Below, piece after piece: positions 49,443 to 60,393 of a stretch of 64,000 nt of DNA. This stretch comes from Bradyrhizobium ivorense. Its GTDB lineage: Bacteria; Pseudomonadota; Alphaproteobacteria; Rhizobiales; Xanthobacteraceae. Position 1 is the stretch's first letter. The number at the start of each line of letters is the position of its first letter. Location of the stretch: NCBI RefSeq assembly GCF_900696085.1, contig NZ_CAADFC020000032.1, forward strand, positions 1-64,000, given 5' to 3'. Made by a program: the position numbers and the translations under genes. Under the pieces are notes generated by a model, which was not told the DNA's origin, ran no database searches, and saw nothing but the letters and a program-made list of their open reading frames with translations.

Positions 49443-50506
49443 CTCAGCCGTTCGTTTACCAGGTCAGCCCGATGCGGGTCGTGTTCGGCGTCGGCACGAT
49501 CGAAAGGCTTGCCGACGAGCTCGATCGGCTCGGCGTCAAGCGGGCGCTGGTGCTGGCGAGCCGGCGGCAGCAGGCCGAGCTCGGCGATCTCGCCGGACTG
49601 ACCGGCGGCCGCGTCGCCGGCCTGTTCGACGGCGCCATCGTGCATACACCGGTCGCGGTGACCGAGCAGGCGATGCAGGCGGTGCGCGAGCTGAAGCCCG
49701 ACGGCGTGGTCGCGATCGGTGCGGGCGCTGCGACCGGCCTCAGCAAGGCGATCGCGCTGCGCACCGACCTGCCGCAACTGATCGTGCCGACCAGCTACGC
49801 CGGCTCGGAGATGACGCCGGTGCTGGGTGAGACCGTGGATGGCGTCAAGACCACGCAGTCGTCGCCAAAAATCTTGCCCGAGGCGGTGATCTATGACGTC
49901 AATCTGACCGTCTCGATGCCGGCAAAATTCTCCGCGATCTCCGGCCTCAACGCGCTCGCGCATGCGGCCGAAGCGCTGTATGCGCGGGATGGCAATCCGA
50001 TCACGTCGCTGATGGCCGCCGAGGCGATTGCCAAACTGGCGTCATCGTTGCCCGAGGTGATCGCGCGGCCGCGCGATCTCGAGGCGCGTTCCGATGCGCT
50101 CTATGGCGCCTGGCTGTGTGCGGTCTGTCTCGGCACCGTCGGCATGGCGCTGCATCACAAGCTCTGCCACACTGTCGGCGCGCTGTTCGATCTGCCGCAT
50201 GCCGAGACCCACGCGGTGCTGCTGCCGCACACCATCGCCTACAACACGCCGGCCGCGCCCGAGGCGATCAGCCGCGCGGCGCGGGCGCTCGGAGCGCGTG
50301 ATGCTGCCGATGGCCTGTTCGATCTGTCCGCAAAACTAGGCGCGCCGCGCGCGCTGGCCGAGATCGGCATGCCCGAGGATGGCATCGCAAGGGCCGCCGA
50401 GCTGGCGACCAAAAACCCCTACTGGAATCCGCGGCCGATCGAAGCGGACGGCATTCGCGCCCTGCTCACGCGGGCCTGGTCCGGCGCGCGGCCGCAAGCC
50501 GGATAA
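49439..50506 (+). CDS. Maleylacetate reductase
   Basis: 355 residues of the iron-type alcohol dehydrogenase family: FGVGTIERLADELDRLGVKRALVL at the start, NAD-binding GVVAIGAGAATGLSKAIAL, VPTSYAGSEMTPVLGET, metal region HHKLCHTVGALFDLPHAETHA (His residues) and ENPYWNPRP-like KNPYWNPRP near the end, which are marks of maleylacetate reductases (MacA/ClcE/TftE). It reduces maleylacetate to 3-oxoadipate at the end of resorcinol, hydroxyquinol and chlorocatechol routes. The partner dioxygenase gene is not nearby. Coupled to the AraC gene by ATGA overlap. Confidence 0.92.
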   Translation: MTQPFVYQVSPMRVVFGVGTIERLADELDRLGVKRALVLASRRQQAELGDLAGLTGGRVAGLFDGAIVHTPVAVTEQAMQAVRELKPDGVVAIGAGAATGLSKAIALRTDLPQLIVPTSYAGSEMTPVLGETVDGVKTTQSSPKILPEAVIYDVNLTVSMPAKFSAISGLNALAHAAEALYARDGNPITSLMAAEAIAKLASSLPEVIARPRDLEARSDALYGAWLCAVCLGTVGMALHHKLCHTVGALFDLPHAETHAVLLPHTIAYNTPAAPEAISRAARALGARDAADGLFDLSAKLGAPRALAEIGMPEDGIARAAELATKNPYWNPRPIEADGIRALLTRAWSGARPQAG

Positions 50507-50585
50507 GCATGATCCGGAAAAGTGTGAAGCGGTTTTCCCTCGCGACAAACGCGAAGCGTTTGCGCGGAGATCATGCTCAAACAAA
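50507..50585. repeat. Intergenic hairpin repeat
   Basis: GCATGATCCGGAAAAGTGTG...CGCGGAGATCATGC, with inner arms AACGCGAAGCGTTT, directly after the reductase stop. Units of this type with the ending ATCATGCTCAAACAA are widespread in rhizobia (from memory). It probably ends transcription from both convergent genes. Confidence 0.65.
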
Positions 50586-50600
50586 GAGCAAAAGCCTGCA

Positions 50601-52055
50601 TCACACCCCGATCGCGTTGCGCGCGATCACGTCGCGGTAGAACGCCGCACTCAGCTTCGGTCGGCGCTCCTGGCTCTCGAAGTTAACCCGATACAGGCCA
50701 AAGCGCTTCTCGTAGCCGAAGATCCACTCGAAATTATCCATCAGGCTCCACAGGAAATAGCCGTGCACCGGGACGCCTTCGCTGGTGGCGCGCTGCAGCT
50801 GGGCGAGGTAGTTGCGCAGGAACATGATGCGATCGAGGTCGTAGATCTGTCCGTCGGGATGCACCTTGTCCTCGCCCGACGTGCCGTTCTCGCTGATATA
50901 GATGCTCTTGATGTTCCAAAGCTTGGCGGCAATGCGCGGCGCCCAGTAGATCACCTCCGGCGCGATCCGCAGCCATTCCGAGCTCATGTGCGGGAACGAG
51001 GCCGGCATCGGCAGCGGCTGCCAGCCCGGGTGCTTGTCGGTGGCGACGATGTAGCACTGCGGCGCGTAGATATTGAGCCCGACGAAGTCGTTGGGCTGCG
51101 AGATGATCTTCAATTCCTCCGCGGTGAATTTCGGCGCGTCCTTGCCGGAATAGGCGAGAAATCCCTCGGTGTACTTGCCTTCGAGCACGACGCCGAGGAA
51201 GCCCGAATTGAACTCGCGGGTCGCGGTCTCGGTGGCCCGGATGTTGTCCGGCGTGTTGATTGCGGGCACGCAGGCGGTGATGTTTTCGGCGGGGCCGACG
51301 CGGGTGCCGGCGCGGCCCTTGGCGCGGATCGCCTGCACCGCAAGGCCATGCGCCAGCGCGACGTGATGGCGCGCCTGGTTGACCTCGGCCGGCGGCAGCG
51401 TCAGGCCCGGTGCATCGACGCCGAGCGCGTAGCCGAAGGGCAGGAAACGTCCGACCTCGTTGAGGGTGAAGACGTTCTTCACCCGGTCGGTCAGCCGCTC
51501 GGCGACATAGCCCGCGTAATCGGCGAACGCCTTCGACGTGTCGCTGGAGCGCCAGCCGCCGACGCGGTCCTGCAGCGTCTGCGGCAGGTCCCAGTGATAG
51601 AGCGTGGCGTAGGGCTCGATGCCGTTCGCCAACAGCTCGTCGACCAGGCGATTGTAGAAGTCGAGCCCCTTCGGGTTCGGCGCGCCGGTGCCGTCGGGAA
51701 ACACCCGCGGCCACGCGATCGAGAAGCGATAGGCTTTGGCGCCGAGCTCCCTGATGAGGCCGACGTCCTCCTTGTAGCGGTGATAGTGCTCGTTGGCGCG
51801 GTCGCCGGTGGTGCCGTCCTCGATCTTGCCGGGCGTGTGGCTAAAGGTGTCCCAGATCGATTTGCCACGGCCGTCCTCGTTGACGGCGCCCTCGATCTGG
51901 TAGGACGAGGTTGCGGTGCCCCAGACGAAGCCGGGCGGAAAGCTCGCGCCGTTCGGCGCCGGCACGCCGTCCGCCGCCAGCGCGGGAGCCGACAGGCCGA
52001 GCGCCGAGAGGCCTGCAAGGCCTGCAAACTGCCGGCGCGAGACATCACTGGGCAT
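50601..52055 (-). CDS. GH1 beta-glucosidase, exported by Tat
   Basis: 484 residues from ATG at 52055 (GGGAG upstream). Tat-type leader SRRQFAGLAGLSALGLSAPALA, then a GH1 barrel opening FPPGFVWGTATSSYQIEGAV. Acid/base Glu in FTLNEVG (usually TLNEP) and nucleophile Glu in YISENGTSG; YHWDLPQTLQ, SLMDNFEWIFGYEKRFGLYRV are family blocks. It hydrolyses beta-glucosides in the periplasm after folding in the cytosol. Its start overlaps the stop of the GH16 gene by 11 bases, so the two are one transcript and may degrade a beta-glucan together. Confidence 0.92.
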   Translation of the reverse strand: MPSDVSRRQFAGLAGLSALGLSAPALAADGVPAPNGASFPPGFVWGTATSSYQIEGAVNEDGRGKSIWDTFSHTPGKIEDGTTGDRANEHYHRYKEDVGLIRELGAKAYRFSIAWPRVFPDGTGAPNPKGLDFYNRLVDELLANGIEPYATLYHWDLPQTLQDRVGGWRSSDTSKAFADYAGYVAERLTDRVKNVFTLNEVGRFLPFGYALGVDAPGLTLPPAEVNQARHHVALAHGLAVQAIRAKGRAGTRVGPAENITACVPAINTPDNIRATETATREFNSGFLGVVLEGKYTEGFLAYSGKDAPKFTAEELKIISQPNDFVGLNIYAPQCYIVATDKHPGWQPLPMPASFPHMSSEWLRIAPEVIYWAPRIAAKLWNIKSIYISENGTSGEDKVHPDGQIYDLDRIMFLRNYLAQLQRATSEGVPVHGYFLWSLMDNFEWIFGYEKRFGLYRVNFESQERRPKLSAAFYRDVIARNAIGV

Positions 52056-53046
52056 TGCTGGCTCCCGCAAAATTCATGTCGATCTGGTAGGCGGAGATGC
52101 GATCGATCTCGAACGCGACGCTCGCCGGCGACCCTGCATCGACGAAGCCGACGCCAACAAAGAATTTCGATCCCATCGCGAGGTTGACGATCATGTACAT
52201 CGGATCATCGAAACCGATCGGCACCTTGATATCGGAGACCGGCTTGCGGTCGATGAAATAGATCAGCCGGTCCGGCTCCCACAGCACGCCATAATTATGG
52301 AAGTCGGCGTCGGCGCCAGGGACCGCGAAATCGAAACCGCAATGTTCGATCTTGCCGGTTGCGGGGATGCGCCAATGCGTGGTCATCACGAGGTCGCCGG
52401 GCCGCTGTCCGCGTCCCTCGATCACATCGACCTCCGGCGGCCAGCCGCCGTCGTCGGCGAGCATCCAGAACGCCGGCCAGACGCCGGTGCCGACCGGGAT
52501 CCTGGCGCGGATTTCGAAGTAGCCGTATTTCTGCGAGAACGAACCTTGCGTGGTCAGGATGCCCGAGATGTACTCGTTGTCGAACAGCACGTCGCGCAGC
52601 TCGGCCGGCGTGCGGCGCGCCACGATGGAGAGCACGCCGTCGCGAACCTGGAACGGGTCGAGGCCGAGCGGCGTGGCGCCGCGCCCGGCATAGCGCGGGT
52701 CGACATAGATCTGCTGCTCGCCATTGGCGCTGGTCTTGCGCTTGAAATCGGAGCCGGCGCCGCCCCAGTAGCGCGCCTCCGGCCACGCCGCGCCGCCGGC
52801 GTAATGCGGCACCCAGCGCCCGCTCGCCAGCGGATGTTGGTCGAAATCGTCGTTGAAGGTGCGGCGCATCGGCAGGAAGGACAGCGATGTCGCGTCCTGC
52901 GCGCCGATCTGGCGGCACTGGATCATTGCGGGATCGGTGGTCACCGGCAGGGTCAACTCCAGCGGCGCATCGCGCGGATCCTCGGCGGCAAGGGCCGGCG
53001 TCAGCGCCGCAACAAGGCCGATCGTGACCAGAAATCGTATCGTCAT
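52045..53046 (-). CDS. GH16-family endo-beta-glycosidase
   Basis: 333 residues from ATG at 53046 with signal peptide MTIRFLVTIGLVAALTPALA. The GH16 catalytic motif ExDxxE is seen as PPEVDVIEGRG, preceded by KYGYFEIRARIPVGTGVWPA and followed by FHNYGVLWEPDRLIYFIDRK, all in normal order. GH16 enzymes cut beta-1,3 or mixed beta-glucans, agarose-type chains or related polymers. With GH1 next, a beta-glucan route (endo cut, then glucoside release) is reasonable. In bradyrhizobia that could concern cyclic glucans or plant glucans; unproven. Confidence 0.9.
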   Translation of the reverse strand: MTIRFLVTIGLVAALTPALAAEDPRDAPLELTLPVTTDPAMIQCRQIGAQDATSLSFLPMRRTFNDDFDQHPLASGRWVPHYAGGAAWPEARYWGGAGSDFKRKTSANGEQQIYVDPRYAGRGATPLGLDPFQVRDGVLSIVARRTPAELRDVLFDNEYISGILTTQGSFSQKYGYFEIRARIPVGTGVWPAFWMLADDGGWPPEVDVIEGRGQRPGDLVMTTHWRIPATGKIEHCGFDFAVPGADADFHNYGVLWEPDRLIYFIDRKPVSDIKVPIGFDDPMYMIVNLAMGSKFFVGVGFVDAGSPASVAFEIDRISAYQIDMNFAGASNAQ

Positions 53047-53254
53047 TCGCCGGTCATCAAATGTGTCAGGACTGCAGCAAACGGAGAGGCGTTCCAAACT
53101 AGCCTTTCATCGTGCCGAGGGGCAACAAGCAATCGACGCCTCCTTCGCGCGGTTGTCAGTTTCATCGCGACATTTTCTTCTCTAGATTGCCCGCCTGCGT
53201 CATTCGTCTCCTAGATGACGTCTCGTATCCCTCGATCCCGTTGAAGCGCCCGTC
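53047..53254. promoter_or_regulatory. Divergent promoter region of GH16 and M1 genes
   Basis: 208 bases between oppositely oriented genes. TTGTCA (53154-53159) 17 bases before a weak TTTTCT/TAGATT is a possible plus-strand promoter; no operator seen. Confidence 0.35.
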
Positions 53255-55927
53255 ATGAACAAGCCTGCGAGCCATCTCAAGAGAGCGCTTCTGCGTCGTG
53301 TTGCCACGGCGGCGGCGCTGCTGCTGGCGATGGCGGCGAGCGCGCGCGCCGAGCAGACATTTTCCTTCGACCATACGCCCGGCAAGCTGCCGAAGACCGT
53401 CGTTCCCGTGAGCTACGCAATCGAGCTGACGCCGGACATGACGTCGCTTGCCTTGCCCGGTGTCGAGACCGTCGAGATCGAGGTGCGCCAGCCGACCCGG
53501 CAGCTGACGCTGAATGCAGTCAGCACCACGTTCACCGACGTCACGCTCGACGACGGTGCGCAGCGCGCCGAGGTGACGACGGATGCCGCGGCGCAGACCG
53601 CAACGCTGAGCTTCGCCCAGCCGCTCGCGGCCGGCCGGCACCGGCTGCGCATCGCCTTCACGGCGCAGATCAACAGGTTCGGCACCGGCCTGTTCTCGGT
53701 CGACTACCCGACCAGGGACGGCACCAAGCGGCTGATCTCGAGCAAGCTGGAGCCGGCGGACGCGCGGCGGATCTTTCCCTGCTGGGACGAGCCGGCATTC
53801 AAGGCGAGCTTTGCGCTCACCGTCGTAATTCCGCGCCATCTGCTGGCGGTCGGCAACATGCCGGTAACCGGCGAGCAGCCGGTCGGCGACAACCTCAAGA
53901 AGGTCGCGTTCGCGCCGACGCCGAAAATGTCGAGCTATCTGTTCGTGCTCACGGTCGGCGAGCTCGAGCGCGTCACGGCGGATGCCGGCGGTGTAACCAT
54001 CGGCGTCGTCACCACCGAAGGCAAGACTGGGCAGGGCCGCTTTGCGCTCGACAGCGCGGTCAAGCTGCTGGCCTGGTACAACGACTATTTCGGCGTGAAA
54101 TATCCGCTGCCCAAGCTCGACCTGATCGCGGTGCCCGGCGGGTTCGGTGGCGCGATGGAGAATTGGGGCGGCATCACCTTCTTCGAGAGCCGGCTGCTGT
54201 TCGATCCCGCGACCAACGCGGAGACGGCGCGACGTGGCATCTTCGCCATCATCGCCCACGAGATGGCGCATATGTGGTTCGGCGATCTCGTCACCATGGC
54301 GTGGTGGGACAATCTCTGGCTCAACGAAGGCTTTGCCAGCTGGATGGCGACCAAGGCCTCCGCGCAGTTCTATCCGCAATGGCAGAGCTGGCTGAACGGC
54401 TATGGCGCCAAGCAGCTCGCCATGAGCCTCGACGCTCGCCGCACGTCGCATCCGATCCAGCAGCCGATCGCCGATCACAGCGAGGCGGTGACGGCGTTCG
54501 ACGCCATCACCTATTCCAAGGGCCAGGCCCTGATCCGCATGCTCGAGAACTACCTCGGCGAGCAGGCGTTTCGCGACGGCATCCGCAAATACATGGCCGC
54601 GCATGCCTACGGCAACTCGACCACCGCCGATCTCTGGCGCGCGCTGGAGAGCGCCGCCGGCAAGACGATCACGGGCGTCGCTGCATCCTTCACCGAGCAG
54701 GATGGCGTGCCGCTGGTCGTGGCGAGGACCGATTGCGACGGCGCTGTGCAGCGCCTGACGCTGCGGCAGGACCGTTTCGTGATCGCCCCGCTTGGCACGG
54801 ACGCGGCGCCGCTGCCTCCGCGCAGCTGGCAGATCCCGGTGGCGATCGGGCCGGTCGGCGGCAGGCCGTTCGACGAGATCCTGCTGCAGGGCAGTGCCGA
54901 GATGGCGGCGGGCGGCTGCGGCGATGCGATCAAGGTCAATCTCGGCGACATCGGCTATTTCAGGGTCGAGTACGGTCCGAAGAATCGCGGGGCGCTGCTC
55001 AGCGCGTTGCCGCGAATGCAGGTCAATGACCGGCTCAACGTCGTCGCCGACAGCTGGGCGCTGGTGCAGGCCGGCCGCGCCGAGCCCGCGACCTATTTCG
55101 CGCTGCTCGACGCGCTCGACCCCGCCGATCATCGCGCGGTATGGGACCAGGTCATTTCGAGCCTCGCCGCGCTCAACCGGCTGTCGCGCGATCGCGCCGA
55201 GCGGCCCGCGATCCAGGCCTATGCCCGCTCCAAACTGCGCCCGGTGCTCGACCGGGTCGGATGGGACGGCGCCGGCTCGGCGGACGACGACACCGCGCTG
55301 CTGCGCGCCAGCCTGATCTCGACGCTTGGCGATCTCGGCGACGCCACGGTTGTCGCCGAGGCGAAGCGGCGGTTCGCGGCCTTCCTCGAGGATCCGAATG
55401 CGCTGCCGACCGCGTTGCGCGACGCCGTCACCCATGTGGTCGGCGTCACCGCGGACCGGGCGACCTATGACCGGCTGCTGGCGCTGGCGCGCAAGAGCAC
55501 GGTCACCAACGAACGGCTGCGCTATTATTACGCCGCGGCCAGCGCCCGCGATCCCGAACTGGCGCGCGCGACCTTGGCGTTGACGCTGACCGGCGAGCTG
55601 CCCGAGACGATCGTGCCGGGCATCATCAGCACGGTCGCCTCCACCGGCGAGCAGCCGCAGCTCGCCTGGGACTTCGTCCGACAAAATTTCGAGGCGCTGC
55701 TGGCGAAGCAGGGGCCGAATTTCCGCGATGGATTCGTGCCCAACTTCATGACCAACTTCACCGATGCGGCGCACGCCGCGGAGCTTGCCGCCTTTGCGCC
55801 CTCGCACTCGACCAGCGGCGGGCGGGTGATGGTGGCGCGGGCGCTGGAATCGATCGCGATCTCCGGCGGTCTGGTGTCGCGGGTGCTGACCGCGGCCAGC
55901 GACTGGATCAGGGTCCACAAGCCCTGA
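53255..55927 (+). CDS. M1-family metallo-aminopeptidase, exported
   Basis: 890 residues with a signal peptide (RRVATAAALLLAMAASARA). The substrate-binding GAMENWGG (about 297-304) and zinc motif HEMAHMWFGDLV...NEGFASW (HExxH-18-E) are intact, as is the later Tyr region. N-terminal beta saddle starts KLPKTVVPVSYAIELTP; C-terminal ERAP1_C-like helical domain covers about 540-880. It removes N-terminal residues from peptides in the periplasm. It probably serves nutrition or peptide recycling. Single gene, followed after about 80 bases by the acetolactate-synthase-like gene. Confidence 0.94.
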   Translation: MNKPASHLKRALLRRVATAAALLLAMAASARAEQTFSFDHTPGKLPKTVVPVSYAIELTPDMTSLALPGVETVEIEVRQPTRQLTLNAVSTTFTDVTLDDGAQRAEVTTDAAAQTATLSFAQPLAAGRHRLRIAFTAQINRFGTGLFSVDYPTRDGTKRLISSKLEPADARRIFPCWDEPAFKASFALTVVIPRHLLAVGNMPVTGEQPVGDNLKKVAFAPTPKMSSYLFVLTVGELERVTADAGGVTIGVVTTEGKTGQGRFALDSAVKLLAWYNDYFGVKYPLPKLDLIAVPGGFGGAMENWGGITFFESRLLFDPATNAETARRGIFAIIAHEMAHMWFGDLVTMAWWDNLWLNEGFASWMATKASAQFYPQWQSWLNGYGAKQLAMSLDARRTSHPIQQPIADHSEAVTAFDAITYSKGQALIRMLENYLGEQAFRDGIRKYMAAHAYGNSTTADLWRALESAAGKTITGVAASFTEQDGVPLVVARTDCDGAVQRLTLRQDRFVIAPLGTDAAPLPPRSWQIPVAIGPVGGRPFDEILLQGSAEMAAGGCGDAIKVNLGDIGYFRVEYGPKNRGALLSALPRMQVNDRLNVVADSWALVQAGRAEPATYFALLDALDPADHRAVWDQVISSLAALNRLSRDRAERPAIQAYARSKLRPVLDRVGWDGAGSADDDTALLRASLISTLGDLGDATVVAEAKRRFAAFLEDPNALPTALRDAVTHVVGVTADRATYDRLLALARKSTVTNERLRYYYAAASARDPELARATLALTLTGELPETIVPGIISTVASTGEQPQLAWDFVRQNFEALLAKQGPNFRDGFVPNFMTNFTDAAHAAELAAFAPSHSTSGGRVMVARALESIAISGGLVSRVLTAASDWIRVHKP

Positions 55928-56008
55928 GTGCGCGAGGGAGTTTGCGGCGGCGTGCGATGCCGCTATGCTCGGCTGCGGGCAGCATGCAATCAGATGTGCG
56001 AGGCTGAC

Positions 56009-57661
<1,653 letters not shown>

Positions 57662-57773
57662 CGCATTGTCGTGACGGCAAGGAACGAAATGCCGTCGGCT
57701 TGATTGGGTGTAAGCCATCATGCTAGCACCCTGACGCATCACTTTGCGCTGATGGGCAGGTCTGAGAGGTCAC

Positions 57774-59414
57774 GTGACTGCTTTAAATCCCGCCGCCGGC
57801 AAACCCATCGATCCCGCCGCGCTCGCCAACGTGCCGCGGCTGGTCACGGCCTATTTTGCCGGCAAGCCCGACGCCGGCGATCCCGCCCAGCGGGTCGCTT
57901 TCGGCACCTCCGGCCATCGCGGCTCGTCGCTGAAAAATTCCTTCAACGAGGATCACATCCTCGCCACCACGCAGGCGATCTGCGATTATCGCCGCGAGGC
58001 CGGGCTGACCGGGCCGCTGTTCATCGGCATCGACACCCATGCGCTGGCCGAGCCGGCGCTGGCCAGCGCGGTCGAGGTGTTTGCCGCCAACGGCGTCGAG
58101 ATCATGATCGACGGAGAGGGCGGCTACACCCCGACGCCGGTGATCTCGCATGCGATCCTGAGCTACAACAAGGGTCGCAGCAGCGGTCTTGCCGACGGCG
58201 TCGTGATCACGCCGTCGCACAATCCGCCGGAGGACGGCGGCTACAAATACAATCCGCCACATGGCGGCCCGGCCGACACCGACGTCACCGGCGTGGTCGA
58301 GAAGAATGCCAACCGCTACATCGAGGCCGGCCTCAAGGGCGTCGCGCGGATGCCCTATGATCGCGCGCGCAAGGCGGCGACTACCCATCTGCACGATTAC
58401 ATCACGCCCTACGTCGCCGATCTCGGCAACACCGTCGACCTCGCGCTGATCAAATCCGCCGGCGTCAGGATCGGCATCGATCCGCTCGGCGGCGCCGCGG
58501 TGCATTACTGGCAGCCGATCATCGCGCGCTACGGCATCAACGCCACCGTGGTCAATGCTGCCGTCGATCCGACCTTCCGCTTCATGACCGCGGACTGGGA
58601 CGGCAAGATCCGGATGGACTGTTCGTCGCCGTATGCGATGGCGAGCCTGATCGGCATGCGCGACCGTTTCGACGTCGCCTTCGCCAATGACACCGACGCT
58701 GACCGCCACGGCATCGTGACGCGCTCGAACGGGCTGATGAACCCGAACCATTTCCTCGCCACCGCGATCGCCTATCTGTTCGCGCACCGGCCGCAATGGA
58801 GTGGGAGCGCAGCGATCGGCAAGACCATCGTGTCGAGTTCGATCATCGATCGCGTCGCCAAAAAACTCGGCCGCAAGCTGGTCGAGACTCCGGTCGGCTT
58901 CAAATGGTTCGTCGAAGGGCTCGGCAGCGGCGGTTTTGGCTTTGCCGGCGAGGAGAGCGCGGGCGCCTCGTTCCTGAAGCGCGATGGTACGGCCTGGACC
59001 ACCGACAAGGACGGCCTCATCCTCGGCCTGCTGGCCGCCGAGATTATTGCCAAGACCGGCCGCGATCCGAGCGAGCTGTTCAAGGAGCTGACCGACGAGC
59101 TCGGCGTGCCCTATTATGAGCGCATCGACGTCGCGGCGACGCCGAAGCAGAAGAACGCGCTGAAGGCGCTCGGGCCCGATCAGCTCAACATGGCCACGCT
59201 TGCCGGCGATGCGGTGAGCGCGGTCAGGACCAAGGCGCCGGGCAACGACCAGCCGTTCGGCGGCATCAAGGTCGAGAGCGCCTCCGGCTGGTTCGCGGCG
59301 CGTCCGTCCGGCACCGAGGACGTCTATAAAATCTACGCCGAAAGCTTTCGCGGGCCGGATCATCTGAAGCAGATCCAGAGCGACGCGAAGGCCGCGATCG
59401 CAAAAGCGTTCTGA
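57774..59414 (+). CDS. pgm: Phosphoglucomutase, alpha-D-glucose-phosphate specific
   Basis: 546 residues from GTG at 57774 with GAGAGG upstream. Conserved FGTSGHRGSSLKNSFNE, the phosphoserine loop VITPSHNPPEDGGYKYNPP, metal loop FANDTDADRHGIV, and sugar loop FAGEESAGASF, followed by phosphate-binding RPSGTEDVYKIYAE. Interconverts glucose-1- and glucose-6-phosphate, feeding glycogen, exopolysaccharide and glucan synthesis. It is followed by an epimerase gene after 22 bases, in the same direction, and probably shares its transcript. Confidence 0.95.
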   Translation: MTALNPAAGKPIDPAALANVPRLVTAYFAGKPDAGDPAQRVAFGTSGHRGSSLKNSFNEDHILATTQAICDYRREAGLTGPLFIGIDTHALAEPALASAVEVFAANGVEIMIDGEGGYTPTPVISHAILSYNKGRSSGLADGVVITPSHNPPEDGGYKYNPPHGGPADTDVTGVVEKNANRYIEAGLKGVARMPYDRARKAATTHLHDYITPYVADLGNTVDLALIKSAGVRIGIDPLGGAAVHYWQPIIARYGINATVVNAAVDPTFRFMTADWDGKIRMDCSSPYAMASLIGMRDRFDVAFANDTDADRHGIVTRSNGLMNPNHFLATAIAYLFAHRPQWSGSAAIGKTIVSSSIIDRVAKKLGRKLVETPVGFKWFVEGLGSGGFGFAGEESAGASFLKRDGTAWTTDKDGLILGLLAAEIIAKTGRDPSELFKELTDELGVPYYERIDVAATPKQKNALKALGPDQLNMATLAGDAVSAVRTKAPGNDQPFGGIKVESASGWFAARPSGTEDVYKIYAESFRGPDHLKQIQSDAKAAIAKAF

Positions 59415-59436
59415 AGGCGCGGCCGGGGCTGATGCG

Positions 59437-60393
59437 ATGCGCGTGCTGTTGACGGGCTCCTCCGGCTGGCTGGGGCGTTTCCTCGCACCAAAGCTGCGCC
59501 GGGCCGGCCACAGCGTGGTCGGCCTCGACATCGTCTCGGGCGAAGCGACCGACATCATCGGCTCGGTGGCCGAGCGAGCCGTCGTCGACCGCGCCTTCGC
59601 CGACCACGGCATCGAGGCCGTGATCCATGGCGGCGCGCTGCACAAGCCCGACATCGCGCGGTTCGCGCCGCAGGCCTTCGTCGACGTCAACGTCACCGGC
59701 ACGCTCAATCTGCTGCAGGCGGCAGCTGCCGCCGGCCATGACCGCTTCGTCTTCACCTCGACCACGTCGCTGATGATCTCGCAGGCGATCCGCGACGATG
59801 AGGGCTCCCACGCCGTCTGGCTCGACGAAACCTCGGGGCCGCTCGAGCCGCGCAACATCTACGGCATCACCAAGCTTGCAGCCGAAGGGCTGTGCCGGCT
59901 GTACAGCCGCGAGCATGGGCTGAATTGCGCGGTGCTGCGCACCAGCCGCTTCTTTCCCGAGGACGACGACACGATCGACGATATCCACGGCGAGAACCTG
60001 AAGGCGACCGAGCTATTGTATCGCCGCCTCACGGTCGAGGACGCCGCCGACGCCCATGTGGTGGCGCTGGAGAAAGCCCGCGGCTTCGAGGTGTTCGTGA
60101 TCAGCGCGCCGCCGCCGTTTGCGCGCGGCGATGTTGCGGAGTTGAAATCCGACGCCGCAGGCGTCATCGCGCGTTATTTCCCCGATGCGCCGGCGCTGTT
60201 CGCGCGGCGCGGCTGGCGCCTGCCGCACGCGATCGGCCGGATCTACGATCCGACCAAGGCTGAGCGGCTGCTCGGTTTTCGTGCAACGACCGATTTTGCC
60301 GCCGTGCTCGACGCGTTGCGCAACGGTACGCCGCTTCCCTTTGCTCACGATCCCGACTATGTCTCGCCGTCAACGAGGCTGGCACATGGCTGA
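59437..60393 (+). CDS. NAD(P)-dependent sugar epimerase/dehydratase-like SDR
   Basis: 318 residues, extended SDR: GSSGWLGRFLAPKLRRAGHSV for TGxxGxxG, VIHGGALHKPDI, FTSTTSLM for the Ser and NIYGITKLAAEGL for YxxxK (Tyr and Lys present). C-terminal part is short and diverged, as in uronate dehydrogenase-like or unknown epimerases. Between pgm and a DapA-family aldolase, overlapping the latter by 8 bases, so a carbohydrate role is likely though the substrate is open. Confidence 0.83.
   Translation: MRVLLTGSSGWLGRFLAPKLRRAGHSVVGLDIVSGEATDIIGSVAERAVVDRAFADHGIEAVIHGGALHKPDIARFAPQAFVDVNVTGTLNLLQAAAAAGHDRFVFTSTTSLMISQAIRDDEGSHAVWLDETSGPLEPRNIYGITKLAAEGLCRLYSREHGLNCAVLRTSRFFPEDDDTIDDIHGENLKATELLYRRLTVEDAADAHVVALEKARGFEVFVISAPPPFARGDVAELKSDAAGVIARYFPDAPALFARRGWRLPHAIGRIYDPTKAERLLGFRATTDFAAVLDALRNGTPLPFAHDPDYVSPSTRLAHG

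Noticed and set aside
57783..59858. 691-codon open frame on the minus strand
   Set aside because: Antisense to pgm and the epimerase; no recognisable motifs.
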